Source: Prochlorococcus sp. scB245a_519A13
GTDB taxonomy: Bacteria > Cyanobacteriota > Cyanobacteriia > PCC-6307 > Cyanobiaceae
Length of the DNA stretch: 64,000 nucleotides
Reading direction: 5' to 3'
Assembly: GCA_000634415.1 (NCBI GenBank)
Contig: JFNH01000008.1
Location: 1 to 64,000, forward strand
The notes beneath the pieces were generated by a model, which ran no database searches, had not been told where the DNA came from, and saw only the letters and a list, made by a program, of their open reading frames with translations. The stretch's first letter is position 1. Each line of letters begins with the position of its first letter. A program made the translations under genes and the position numbers. This document shows, piece after piece, positions 29,806-37,334 of this stretch.

Positions 29806-30897
29806 ATGTCTAAAAAAAATAATTTATTAGTTGCAGCTAGTGGAACAGGTGGCCATATTTTTCCAGCTTTAGCAGTTTCTAAAGAGGTAGAAGATGAGTG
29901 GAATATTCATTGGTTGGGAATTCAGCAAAGACTTGATGCGAATTTTATTCCCCAAAAATATAATTTGAAGACTTTGAATATAAAGACACCAAGAAAAAAT
30001 AATTTTTTGTTTTATCAATATATAAAAATTCTAATGTCAACTTTCCAAATAATTAGGATCTTAAAAGAAAAAAAAATTAACTTGGTTTTTACGACTGGAG
30101 GTTATTTATCTGCCCCTACTATTGTTGCTTCAAAACTTCTCAGGATACCTGTCATTATTCATGAATCAAATTTAATTCCAGGAATGGTCACGAAATATTT
30201 TGGTTTTTTGTGTAACTATGTTTTTCTAGGATTTAAGAAAACGAATTCTTATTTAAGAAATTGTAAAACTATTTTCACTGGGACTCCTTTAAGAGATCAA
30301 TTCTATAAATCCCATCCCGTGCCAGAATGGGTCCCAAAAGGAAAAGGACCTCTTTTGATTGTTATGGGAGGTAGCCAAGGAGCAAAAGCTATAAATCAAA
30401 TTCTTTACGAATCTCTTGAATTTTTAATAAAAAAACAGTTTCGGATAGTTCATATTATTGGCGAATGTAATCAACAATCCTTTAATGTAAAAAATTTCAA
30501 TAATTATGTTCAAAAGAAATTTACTAATGAAATCGCAGCTTTGATTCAAAACTGTGATCTTGTAATATCGAGATCCGGTGCAGGAACAATAAATGAACTT
30601 ATAGAAACTGAAAAACCTTCAATTTTAATTCCATTTCCTTATTCTAAAAATAATCACCAGGAGAAAAATGCAATGATTCTTGCCGAAAGTGGAGGCTCAG
30701 TTTTAATGAGTCAAAGTAAAATTTCTAAAGAAGTTTTTGAAGAAACTATAGAAAGAATTTTTAAGAGAAAATCAAAAAACGGGAAATATTACTATGAAAT
30801 TTTAGATATTATGAAGAAGAACATGGAAAATCATAATAAAATCAAATCTAAAATTGAGATTAGAAAATTTTTTAATTATTTTTTAAAGGAATTCTGA
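29806..30897 (+). CDS. murG: UDP-GlcNAc:undecaprenyl-pyrophosphoryl-MurNAc-pentapeptide GlcNAc transferase
   Basis: Makes lipid II from lipid I at the inner face of the plasma membrane during peptidoglycan synthesis. Glycosyltransferase family 28 features: ASGTGGHIFPALAVS at about 11-25, TTGGYLSAP, VIHESNLIPG, VMGGSQGAKAIN and SRSGAGTINELI. Length 363. Its last 22 bases overlap the convergent aminotransferase gene. Confidence 0.95.
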   Translation: MSKKNNLLVAASGTGGHIFPALAVSKEVEDEWNIHWLGIQQRLDANFIPQKYNLKTLNIKTPRKNNFLFYQYIKILMSTFQIIRILKEKKINLVFTTGGYLSAPTIVASKLLRIPVIIHESNLIPGMVTKYFGFLCNYVFLGFKKTNSYLRNCKTIFTGTPLRDQFYKSHPVPEWVPKGKGPLLIVMGGSQGAKAINQILYESLEFLIKKQFRIVHIIGECNQQSFNVKNFNNYVQKKFTNEIAALIQNCDLVISRSGAGTINELIETEKPSILIPFPYSKNNHQEKNAMILAESGGSVLMSQSKISKEVFEETIERIFKRKSKNGKYYYEILDIMKKNMENHNKIKSKIEIRKFFNYFLKEF

Positions 30898-32000
30898 ATT
30901 TCTTTACATAAAAGGGTGTTATTTTTCCTATTCTGCAAACTTATTCTTGCCCACTTTTCATCCAGAAATCTAAATGAAGTACATTCTCTAAGCAATATTC
31001 CCTTATTTTCTAAGTATTTTATATTAGGCGATAAGGATTTTTTACTTTCTATTAAAAAAAAGTTGGTTGAAGAGTTATGAACTTTAAGGTTCTCTATTTT
31101 TGATAATTTTTCAAATACTCTTTTTTTTTCAATATTTATCCAGCTGTGAATCTGTTTTGTCCACTGTTCATAGAATTTCTTATTACTTAGTAAATCAATT
31201 CCGGCTTTAATAGAAAATGAATTTAAAGGCCAAGGATCTCTATTGATTTCCCATTGTTTTAGTATTTTCGATGAGCCAATAACGTAACCTAATCTAAGAC
31301 CAGGAATATTGAAGATTTTAGTCAAGCTTCTCAAGACTAATAAATTGTCAAATCTTTGGGTTAATGGTATTAAAGATTCTTTCTCTCCATTAGGTGTTAT
31401 CGATAAGAAAGCTTCATCACAGATAACTAATTTATATTTTTTTACAACTTCCTCCAATGAATTCTTTTCCCATAATTGGCCGGTAGGGTTATGTGGATTT
31501 GTTATCCAAATAACATCACCTTTTGGATGCAGCGGAAATGATTGAGGAAAAATATCATTCCAGTTTTTTGGTAATTCGCAATGTATAAAATTGCTATTCC
31601 AACAATTTAAAGATCTTTCATAATCAACAAATGATGGAGAAGGAATACAACTTATTCCAAATTTGGATGCTTCATAACCTGCCCAGGTTATTAGTTCAGA
31701 AGCTCCATTTCCAGGCAATATATTATCTGGATTTATCCCATGAAATTTACCGATTATTTCTTTCAGATCATTCAAGTTTCTCTCTGGGTAATATCTAAAT
31801 CCAAGATTCTTAATTCCAGCATTTAATGATTCTATTAGTATTTGAGGCGGATCAAAGGGTACTAATGAGGCACTTGCGTCAATAATTTCAGAGGGTAATA
31901 AATTTAATTTTCTTGCATTTGCATATACATTTCCTCCATGCTTTAAGTTTGATATTTGCATGGTTAATGTTGAGTAATCATTAGTTTTCGGATTGTTCAT
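30876..32000 (-). CDS. CobD/CobC-like PLP enzyme (threonine-phosphate decarboxylase-like aminotransferase)
   Basis: Class I/II aminotransferase-fold protein, 374 residues. It opens with KHGGNVYANARKLNL, an HGGN element typical of the L-threonine-O-3-phosphate decarboxylase group used in cobalamin synthesis, and has ITNPHNPTGQLW, VICDEAFLS and LRSLTKIFNIPGLRLGY with the PLP lysine. Prochlorococcus makes a B12-type cofactor, which fits. No cob genes are adjacent, and HisC-like activity cannot be excluded. Follows pyrD by 17 bases on the same strand. Confidence 0.8.
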   Translation of the reverse strand: MNNPKTNDYSTLTMQISNLKHGGNVYANARKLNLLPSEIIDASASLVPFDPPQILIESLNAGIKNLGFRYYPERNLNDLKEIIGKFHGINPDNILPGNGASELITWAGYEASKFGISCIPSPSFVDYERSLNCWNSNFIHCELPKNWNDIFPQSFPLHPKGDVIWITNPHNPTGQLWEKNSLEEVVKKYKLVICDEAFLSITPNGEKESLIPLTQRFDNLLVLRSLTKIFNIPGLRLGYVIGSSKILKQWEINRDPWPLNSFSIKAGIDLLSNKKFYEQWTKQIHSWINIEKKRVFEKLSKIENLKVHNSSTNFFLIESKKSLSPNIKYLENKGILLRECTSFRFLDEKWARISLQNRKNNTLLCKEIQNSFKK

Positions 32001-32017
32001 TATTCATTTTCTAATTT

Positions 32018-33187
32018 TTATTTAACCCATTTTAAATCTGATCCAATGGCCTCTTTTATATTAGATAATTCATGTTTATTGAGTTGCTTTAAAATCCCTT
32101 CAAGTATATTGGGGACTAATTGTGGCCCCTTATATATCCATCCAGTATAAAGTTGAATTAATGATGCTCCAGAACAAATTCTTTCCCAAGCCGACTCTGG
32201 ACTATCGATTCCTCCAACGCCAATTAAAATAATCTTTTTATCAATATTATGAATATGTTTTATTATTTGATTTGCTTTTTTTTGTAGAGGCTTTCCACTT
32301 AATCCTCCATTTTCTTCAGAAAGTAATAATCCTGTTTGGCTGATCTTCCTATTTTCAAGACCTAATCTATCTATACTGGTGTTAGTAGCAATTATCCCAT
32401 CGATATTTTCCTCGATTATTAACTGGCAAATATCTTCAATATCTTTAAGGCTTAAATCTGGCGCAATTTTTACAAATAATGGTGGACAATTAGGTAAGTT
32501 TTTAATTTCTCTAAGAAGTTCTTTTAGAAGAATCGGATCTTGCAACTTTCTTAGTCCTTCAGTATTTGGAGAACTGACGTTTATAGCTGCATAATCACAA
32601 TATGGAATTAATAATTTTAGAGAAGTTAAATAATCATCTTTTGCTTGAGATAAATCTGTAATTTTAGACTTGCCAAAATTTATCCCTAAACAAATATTCT
32701 TTCTATTTTTTTTAAAATCAATTCTTTGTTCTACAAAGTTTTTAACTAGATTTTCAGCACCATTGTTATTAAAACCCATTCTATTTAATGCTGCTTCTTC
32801 TTCCGCTAATCTAAACAACCTTGGTTTGGGATTTCCATTCTGAGCAAATTTGGTTACTGTACCAAGTTCGGCAAATCCAAAACCAAAATCTTTCCATACA
32901 TTTGCAGCATTTCCATTTTTGTCAAAACCAGCAGCTAAACCAATTGGATTACAAAAATTTATACCACATATGTTCTGATTTAACCTTTTATCAACTATAG
33001 AAAATTCTTCATTTAGATTTTTTAAGATAGATGAAACTACAGGCCAATTATATTTTCTTGAACTGAATGATAAAAGGCTAAGAGATAAATTAGTTAAGTA
33101 TTCTGCATCAATTCCAGAGTCTCTTTTTAATACAGGGGTAAACAAGTTTTTATAAAGATTTTTAAATACCCCTTTCTGTTCATTCAT
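32018..33187 (-). CDS. pyrD: Dihydroorotate dehydrogenase, class 2 (quinone-linked)
   Basis: Oxidises dihydroorotate to orotate in pyrimidine synthesis and passes electrons to quinone. Features: ICGINFCNPIGLAAGFDKNG, FGFAELGTVT, NPKPRLFRL, NVSSPNTEGLR with the catalytic serine of class 2 enzymes, and ILIGVGGIDSPESAWE. I place the start at the ATG at 33187 (MNEQKGVFKNLY), giving 389 residues. A longer reading to 33220 would overlap rnhA by 28 bases and adds only a basic stretch without family similarity. Confidence 0.93.
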   Translation of the reverse strand: MNEQKGVFKNLYKNLFTPVLKRDSGIDAEYLTNLSLSLLSFSSRKYNWPVVSSILKNLNEEFSIVDKRLNQNICGINFCNPIGLAAGFDKNGNAANVWKDFGFGFAELGTVTKFAQNGNPKPRLFRLAEEEAALNRMGFNNNGAENLVKNFVEQRIDFKKNRKNICLGINFGKSKITDLSQAKDDYLTSLKLLIPYCDYAAINVSSPNTEGLRKLQDPILLKELLREIKNLPNCPPLFVKIAPDLSLKDIEDICQLIIEENIDGIIATNTSIDRLGLENRKISQTGLLLSEENGGLSGKPLQKKANQIIKHIHNIDKKIILIGVGGIDSPESAWERICSGASLIQLYTGWIYKGPQLVPNILEGILKQLNKHELSNIKEAIGSDLKWVK

Positions 33188-33192
33188 AAAAA

Positions 33193-33912
33193 TTAGGCTT
33201 CTTTTTTTTCTATTATCCAATATTTTTTATCTTTAGGAATCAATCTCCAATTACGCCATTCAAAAAGTGAATATAGTTTGATCTTTAAGTGGTTTTCTTC
33301 ACCTAATAAGGTGCTTAGTTCTGGTGAACTTAACAAATACTTTTTATCAGCAAATTTTTGAATTAATTCATTTCTTGAAAATAATTCCTGAATTTCTGAA
33401 GGGGCATTTTTTTCAAGAAAGTCAGCTGAAGATTCTGACTTCTTTAATTTACTTTCTATAGATATACCTTTGCTATAGTTAGTTGCGATTTTATCAACCC
33501 TATCATTTTGTTTGTCACCACTATGACCCTTAACATATTCCATTACTAGGCCATTAATTCTTAATTGATCAATTTTTTGCCATAAATCAAGATTTTGAAC
33601 TGATTTCCCTGTGCTTGTTTTCCATCCATTTCTCTTCCAATTAGTAATCCATTTTGTATAACCTTCTATGACATATTTACTATCAGTTCTTAATTTAAAG
33701 TTCTCTTTTAATTTATAGGTTTTTAATTTCTCAAGTGTTTTTATAGCCGCAGTGAGTTCCATTCTATTATTGGTAGTATTTTGCTCGGAACCACCTATTT
33801 CTAATTCACTTTTGTCGTCAAAAATTATTAATCCACCCCAACCACCTGGACCTGGATTACCACTGCAGGCTCCATCAGTTGCAGCTTCAATTGCAATACT
33901 ATCAATATTCAT
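33193..33912 (-). CDS. rnhA: Ribonuclease HI with C-terminal extension
   Basis: Cleaves RNA in RNA-DNA hybrids. The first ~150 residues are a complete RNase H domain with D13 (ATDGACSGNPGPGGWGG), E52 (NNRMELTAA), D77 (LRTDSKYVIEGY), H130 and D140 (GHSGDKQNDRVDKIA). About 90 further residues with no domain I recognise follow, ending in a basic patch. Standard RNase HI has about 155 residues, so this is an extended form. It is between rplL and pyrD on the minus strand. Confidence 0.92.
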   Translation of the reverse strand: MNIDSIAIEAATDGACSGNPGPGGWGGLIIFDDKSELEIGGSEQNTTNNRMELTAAIKTLEKLKTYKLKENFKLRTDSKYVIEGYTKWITNWKRNGWKTSTGKSVQNLDLWQKIDQLRINGLVMEYVKGHSGDKQNDRVDKIATNYSKGISIESKLKKSESSADFLEKNAPSEIQELFSRNELIQKFADKKYLLSSPELSTLLGEENHLKIKLYSLFEWRNWRLIPKDKKYWIIEKKEA

Positions 33913-33920
33913 AATTTTTG

Positions 33921-33945
33921 AAGCCGATATAAAGTCTATCGGCTT
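33921..33945 (-). terminator. Hairpin between rplL and rnhA
   Basis: Perfect 9-bp inverted repeat AAGCCGATA/TATCGGCTT with a 7-base loop, just after the rplL stop. On the minus strand it is not followed by a clear U-run (CAAAAATTATG), so it is at best a weak terminator. A processing or stabilising structure at the rplL 3' end is an alternative. Confidence 0.5.
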
Positions 33946-33959
33946 GAAAAAATTTTCTC

Positions 33960-34355
33960 TTACTTAAGTGTAACTTTACCGCCAGCTTCTTCAATCTCTT
34001 TCTTTAAAGATTCAGCATCGGCTTTAGCAATTCCTTCTTTTACTGTTTTTGGTGCAGATTCAACAAGTGCTTTTGCATCGCCAAGACCTAGACCAGTTGC
34101 ATTTCTTACAACCTTAAGTACTTTGATTTTTGCAGCTGCATCAAAGCTTTCGAGAACTACATCGAATTCAGTTTTTTCTTCAGCAGTGCCGCCATCTGCG
34201 TCACCGCCAGCTGCTCCTGGAGCTGCCATAACTACACCTGCAGAAGCTGCAGCAGATACACCAAAAGCCTCTTCAATTTGCTTTACAAGCTCAGATGCTT
34301 CTAAAAGTGATAGAGATTTTAATGATTCAAGAATTTCTTCAGTTTTTGAGGACAT
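33960..34355 (-). CDS. rplL: 50S ribosomal protein L7/L12
   Basis: Stalk protein recruiting translation factors. Typical organisation: N-terminal dimerisation helices ([22 protein letters not shown]), an Ala/Gly-rich hinge at about residues 34-58, and a C-terminal domain ([34 protein letters not shown]). Length 131. Downstream of rplJ by 28 bases and presumably co-regulated with it through the rplJ leader. Confidence 0.98.
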   Translation of the reverse strand: MSSKTEEILESLKSLSLLEASELVKQIEEAFGVSAAASAGVVMAAPGAAGGDADGGTAEEKTEFDVVLESFDAAAKIKVLKVVRNATGLGLGDAKALVESAPKTVKEGIAKADAESLKKEIEEAGGKVTLK

Positions 34356-34383
34356 TTTCTTAAAAGTTAATTAGGTTTTGAAT

Positions 34384-34911
34384 TTAGGATTCTGATTTTT
34401 CAGAATGTTGTTTAAGTGATCTAGCAAGTCCAGAAGGTACTTCATTAATAGAGATCGCAATTTTTGTTGCAACGCCATTAAGAGCGCCAGCAATTTTTGC
34501 CATCAATACTTCTTTAGATGGAAGACTTGCAATTTCTTTTATTTCAGAATCGCTAAGAAGTCTGCCTTCAAATAAAGCTCCTTTGGTCTCGGATTTTTTG
34601 GTGTCTTTTTGAAAAGATTGGATTGCTTTTACAGCACCACCAACATCTTCTTTAATTAAGACAAAAGCATTTGTTCCGGTCAGTAAAGATTCAAGATCGT
34701 TCCAATTACTATCTCCATCAATAGCTTTGCGCATTAATGAATTTTTAGTAACTTTGCAGATGCCGTTAGTTGTTTGCAATCTAGATCGCAAATCTGACAT
34801 CTCTTTGATAGTTAAACCTTTATAGTCAAGAACTACAGCCATTTCCGAGTCGTCTAAAAGAGATTTAATCTCAGTAACGATTTTTTGCTTATTCTCTAGT
34901 GTTCGGCCCAT
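34384..34911 (-). CDS. rplJ: 50S ribosomal protein L10
   Basis: Stalk base protein holding L7/L12 dimers. It begins [19 protein letters not shown] and contains [20 protein letters not shown] and [11 protein letters not shown]. The C-terminal helix that binds L7/L12 is present. Length 175. It is preceded by an unusually long 190-base spacer after rplA that contains the L10-leader-type structure, consistent with autogenous control by L10(L12)4 as known in other bacteria. Confidence 0.97.
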   Translation of the reverse strand: MGRTLENKQKIVTEIKSLLDDSEMAVVLDYKGLTIKEMSDLRSRLQTTNGICKVTKNSLMRKAIDGDSNWNDLESLLTGTNAFVLIKEDVGGAVKAIQSFQKDTKKSETKGALFEGRLLSDSEIKEIASLPSKEVLMAKIAGALNGVATKIAISINEVPSGLARSLKQHSEKSES

Positions 34912-35060
34912 TGATGTTTTTTGGATCGTAATTTAGGGAGAGCAGGAAATGCGGCAAAGTTCTTTAAAAGAGGCCGTTTTTATTAGATCCAAAAAGAAAT
35001 AATTTAAGACGAGTCCTCGGTAGGAATTAAAAATTTAGAATAACTAAATCTACCTACTTT
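34912..35060 (-). promoter_or_regulatory. Structured rplJ leader (L10-leader type)
   Basis: The region between rplA and rplJ on the minus strand holds two structural parts. First, GTAGG (near 35052-35056) can pair with CCTAC (near 35020-35024), leading into CCTACCGAGGACTCG, which resembles the kink-turn region bound by L10 in known leaders. Second, a perfect 10-bp inverted repeat TTTTTGGATC/GATCCAAAAA (34986-34995 with 34918-34927) encloses an inner CGGC/GCCG stem immediately before the rplJ start codon. Role in autogenous control is an inference from the known family. Confidence 0.65.
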
Positions 35061-35101
35061 CTTTGGCCGTATTATTGCAATTTAAATTATACTATAAAGC
35101 G

Positions 35102-35809
35102 TTAACCTTCAGGTTGATAATCTTGTACAGCATTTATGTCAACTTGAACTGAAGGCCCCATTGTTGAAGTTACATAAAAAGTTTTCCAATACTTTCCTTT
35201 AGCTCCACTTGGTTTATTTTTATCAATTGATTCTTGTAAGGTTTTTAAGTTATCAAATAGAGCCTCTTTTGTGAAACTTGCTTTTCCAAAGCGGACATGA
35301 ACGATTCCAGCCTTATCTGCTCTAAATTCGAGCTTACCAGCTTTGAATTCTTTTATTGCATTAGCAATGTCATTAGTTACTGTCCCAGCTTTAGGATTAG
35401 GCATTAAACCTCTAGGTCCTAAAACTCTTCCTAATTTTGCGACCTTTGGCATCATATCTGGAGTTGCAATAAGTAGATCAAACTCCATATTTCCTTTGTT
35501 GATGCTTTCTACAAGATCTTCTTCGCCAAATAAATCTGCACCAGCAGCCTTAGCTTTCGATACATTCTCACCGCTTGTAATTACTGCAATTTTGATGCTT
35601 TGGCCAGTACCATGTGGTAATGCAACAGTGGTCCTTAATTGTTGATCAGTATATTTTGGATCAATACCTAGACGTATATGTGCTTCAATAGTTTCATCAA
35701 ATTTTGCATTAGCATTTTCCTTGATAATACTAAGAGCTTCAAGTGGTGGGTAAATGCGATCTTCTATCTTTGTTGATAGAGCCGCCATTCTTTTAGATAG
35801 TTTTTTCAT
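35102..35809 (-). CDS. rplA: 50S ribosomal protein L1
   Basis: Component of the mobile L1 stalk near the E site. The 235-residue sequence is typical, with [40 protein letters not shown] and [15 protein letters not shown]. It is 66 bases after rplK in the secE-nusG-rplK-rplA order shared by most bacteria. A TATAAT-like hexamer just beyond its stop on the minus strand could give rplJ an additional promoter. Confidence 0.98.
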   Translation of the reverse strand: MKKLSKRMAALSTKIEDRIYPPLEALSIIKENANAKFDETIEAHIRLGIDPKYTDQQLRTTVALPHGTGQSIKIAVITSGENVSKAKAAGADLFGEEDLVESINKGNMEFDLLIATPDMMPKVAKLGRVLGPRGLMPNPKAGTVTNDIANAIKEFKAGKLEFRADKAGIVHVRFGKASFTKEALFDNLKTLQESIDKNKPSGAKGKYWKTFYVTSTMGPSVQVDINAVQDYQPEG

Positions 35810-35875
35810 AATAATATTGGGTGCAAACGGTTATTATCTAACCTCCCCTAAATAGTGAGAAATTGTGTATTGAAC

Positions 35876-36301
35876 TCAATCAGTGATAGAGACGCCCATA
35901 TTACGAGCAGTACCCTCAATTACTTTCATTGCTGATTCAACACTAGAACAGTTTAGATCAGGAAGCTTAGTTTTGGCTATTTCTTCTAATTGAGCTTTAC
36001 TTATATTCCCAACAGAGCCTTTTGCGGATTCACCTGAACCTTTCTCTATACCAGCTGCTTTTGTTATTAAGACGGAAGCAGGCGGTGTTTTTGTGATAAA
36101 AGTAAAGCTTCTATCTTCAAAAACAGAAATCTCGACTGGAATTACAAAACCTGCTTTATCTTGTGTCCTTGCGTTGTATTCTTTGCAAAATGCCATGATA
36201 TTGACACCATGTTGTCCTAAAGCTGGCCCTACAGGAGGAGCAGGATTTGCTTTGCCTGCTTGTAGAGCAAGCTTGATAACTGCAACAATTTTTTTTGCCA
36301 T
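35876..36301 (-). CDS. rplK: 50S ribosomal protein L11
   Basis: Ribosomal GTPase-centre protein binding 23S rRNA. It starts [20 protein letters not shown] and shows [22 protein letters not shown], the L11 signature, plus C-terminal [10 protein letters not shown]. Length 141 is exact for the family. Lies between nusG and rplA on the minus strand. Confidence 0.98.
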   Translation of the reverse strand: MAKKIVAVIKLALQAGKANPAPPVGPALGQHGVNIMAFCKEYNARTQDKAGFVIPVEISVFEDRSFTFITKTPPASVLITKAAGIEKGSGESAKGSVGNISKAQLEEIAKTKLPDLNCSSVESAMKVIEGTARNMGVSITD

Positions 36302-36368
36302 TAGATTAGATAATTTAAGCTGGAGTAGAAAATCATAATTTTACTCGATAAACAAGAACAATTAGAAA

Positions 36369-36980
36369 TTAATTTTGTTTATTGATTTGGGAGAATTCTA
36401 ATTCTACAGGAGTCTCGCGCCCAAATATTGAAAGTAATGCTTTTAATTTATTTCTTTCTCCGGAAACTTCTATAACTTCTCCTTGGAAATCCTTGAATGG
36501 TCCACTAGTAACAATGATTCTATCTTTTTCTTCAATATCTAATTTGATTACAGCTTTTTTCTCTGATGCGCGCTTAAAGATTCTATTAACTTCTTGTCTT
36601 GATAATGGTCGAGGTTTGATATGACCTCGGGATCTTCCGCTGCTTCTACCGTCTTCAGCACCCACAAAGTTAATTACATTTGGAGTACTTTTAACAGCCA
36701 TCATTGTATCTTCATCCAAAATCATTCTTACGAGGACATAACCTGGGAAAACTTTTTCTTCAGTAGTTTGCCTGCTTCCATCTTTTTTTAATTTAATTCC
36801 TGGAGTTTGGGGAATTTCAATTTCGATGATTCTATTATTAACACCTAAAGTTACTGATCTCTGCTCAAGAGTCGCTTTTACCTTTTTTTCGCAACTTGAT
36901 GCTACTTGAACTGCATACCATCTTGCTATGCTTGTATTTGCTTTTGAAGAAGCAAGGCTTGTAGTTAATTCATTACTCAT
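36369..36980 (-). CDS. nusG: Transcription termination/antitermination factor NusG
   Basis: Binds RNA polymerase and influences elongation and coupling to translation. An NGN domain starts at about residue 18 (ARWYAVQVASSCEKKVKATLEQR, followed by VFPGYVLVRM). A KOW motif lies at about 150-180 (GPFKDFQGEVIEVSGERNKL). Length 203. It is between secE and rplK as in most bacteria, with a 51-base gap after secE. Confidence 0.97.
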   Translation of the reverse strand: MSNELTTSLASSKANTSIARWYAVQVASSCEKKVKATLEQRSVTLGVNNRIIEIEIPQTPGIKLKKDGSRQTTEEKVFPGYVLVRMILDEDTMMAVKSTPNVINFVGAEDGRSSGRSRGHIKPRPLSRQEVNRIFKRASEKKAVIKLDIEEKDRIIVTSGPFKDFQGEVIEVSGERNKLKALLSIFGRETPVELEFSQINKQN

Positions 36981-37031
36981 TTTTCTGGAAGCTTAATTAA
37001 GATCTTTATTAATGGATTTTCGGGAGATAAT

Positions 37032-37274
37032 TCAACCAAAAATTTGCGAGGCTGCCCATCCATAGAATCTGCTAACAGAAGCAATGGCTGCAGCAGAAAA
37101 AGATACCATAATTATAACTGCTACTGATTCGCTAAAAAGTTGTTGTTTGTTAGGCCACACGACAAGTTTAAGCTCATCATAGGTAGATTTAAAAAAATTA
37201 TTCTTTTTTTTAGGCTCTTCAACTTCAGGAGAATCCTTTTTAAAAGGTTCTTTATTAGTAGTAGGACTTGTCAC
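37032..37274 (-). CDS. secE: Preprotein translocase subunit SecE
   Basis: Small essential subunit of the SecYEG channel. The 80-residue protein has a charged N-terminus, the amphipathic segment STYDELKLVVWPNKQQLF typical of SecE, and a single transmembrane helix at about residues 50-70. First gene of the secE-nusG-rplK-rplA group, 60 bases after clpB2 ends. Confidence 0.94.
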   Translation of the reverse strand: MTSPTTNKEPFKKDSPEVEEPKKKNNFFKSTYDELKLVVWPNKQQLFSESVAVIIMVSFSAAAIASVSRFYGWAASQIFG

Positions 37275-37334
37275 AAATTTTTTTTTAAAATAGGCTTAAC
37301 GATTTAATTTTATTTTAGCTCATTGATTTACTCC

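Noticed and set aside
33188-33220. Longer pyrD start inside rnhA
   Set aside because: The extra residues are basic and non-homologous, and the ATG at 33187 follows directly after the rnhA stop.
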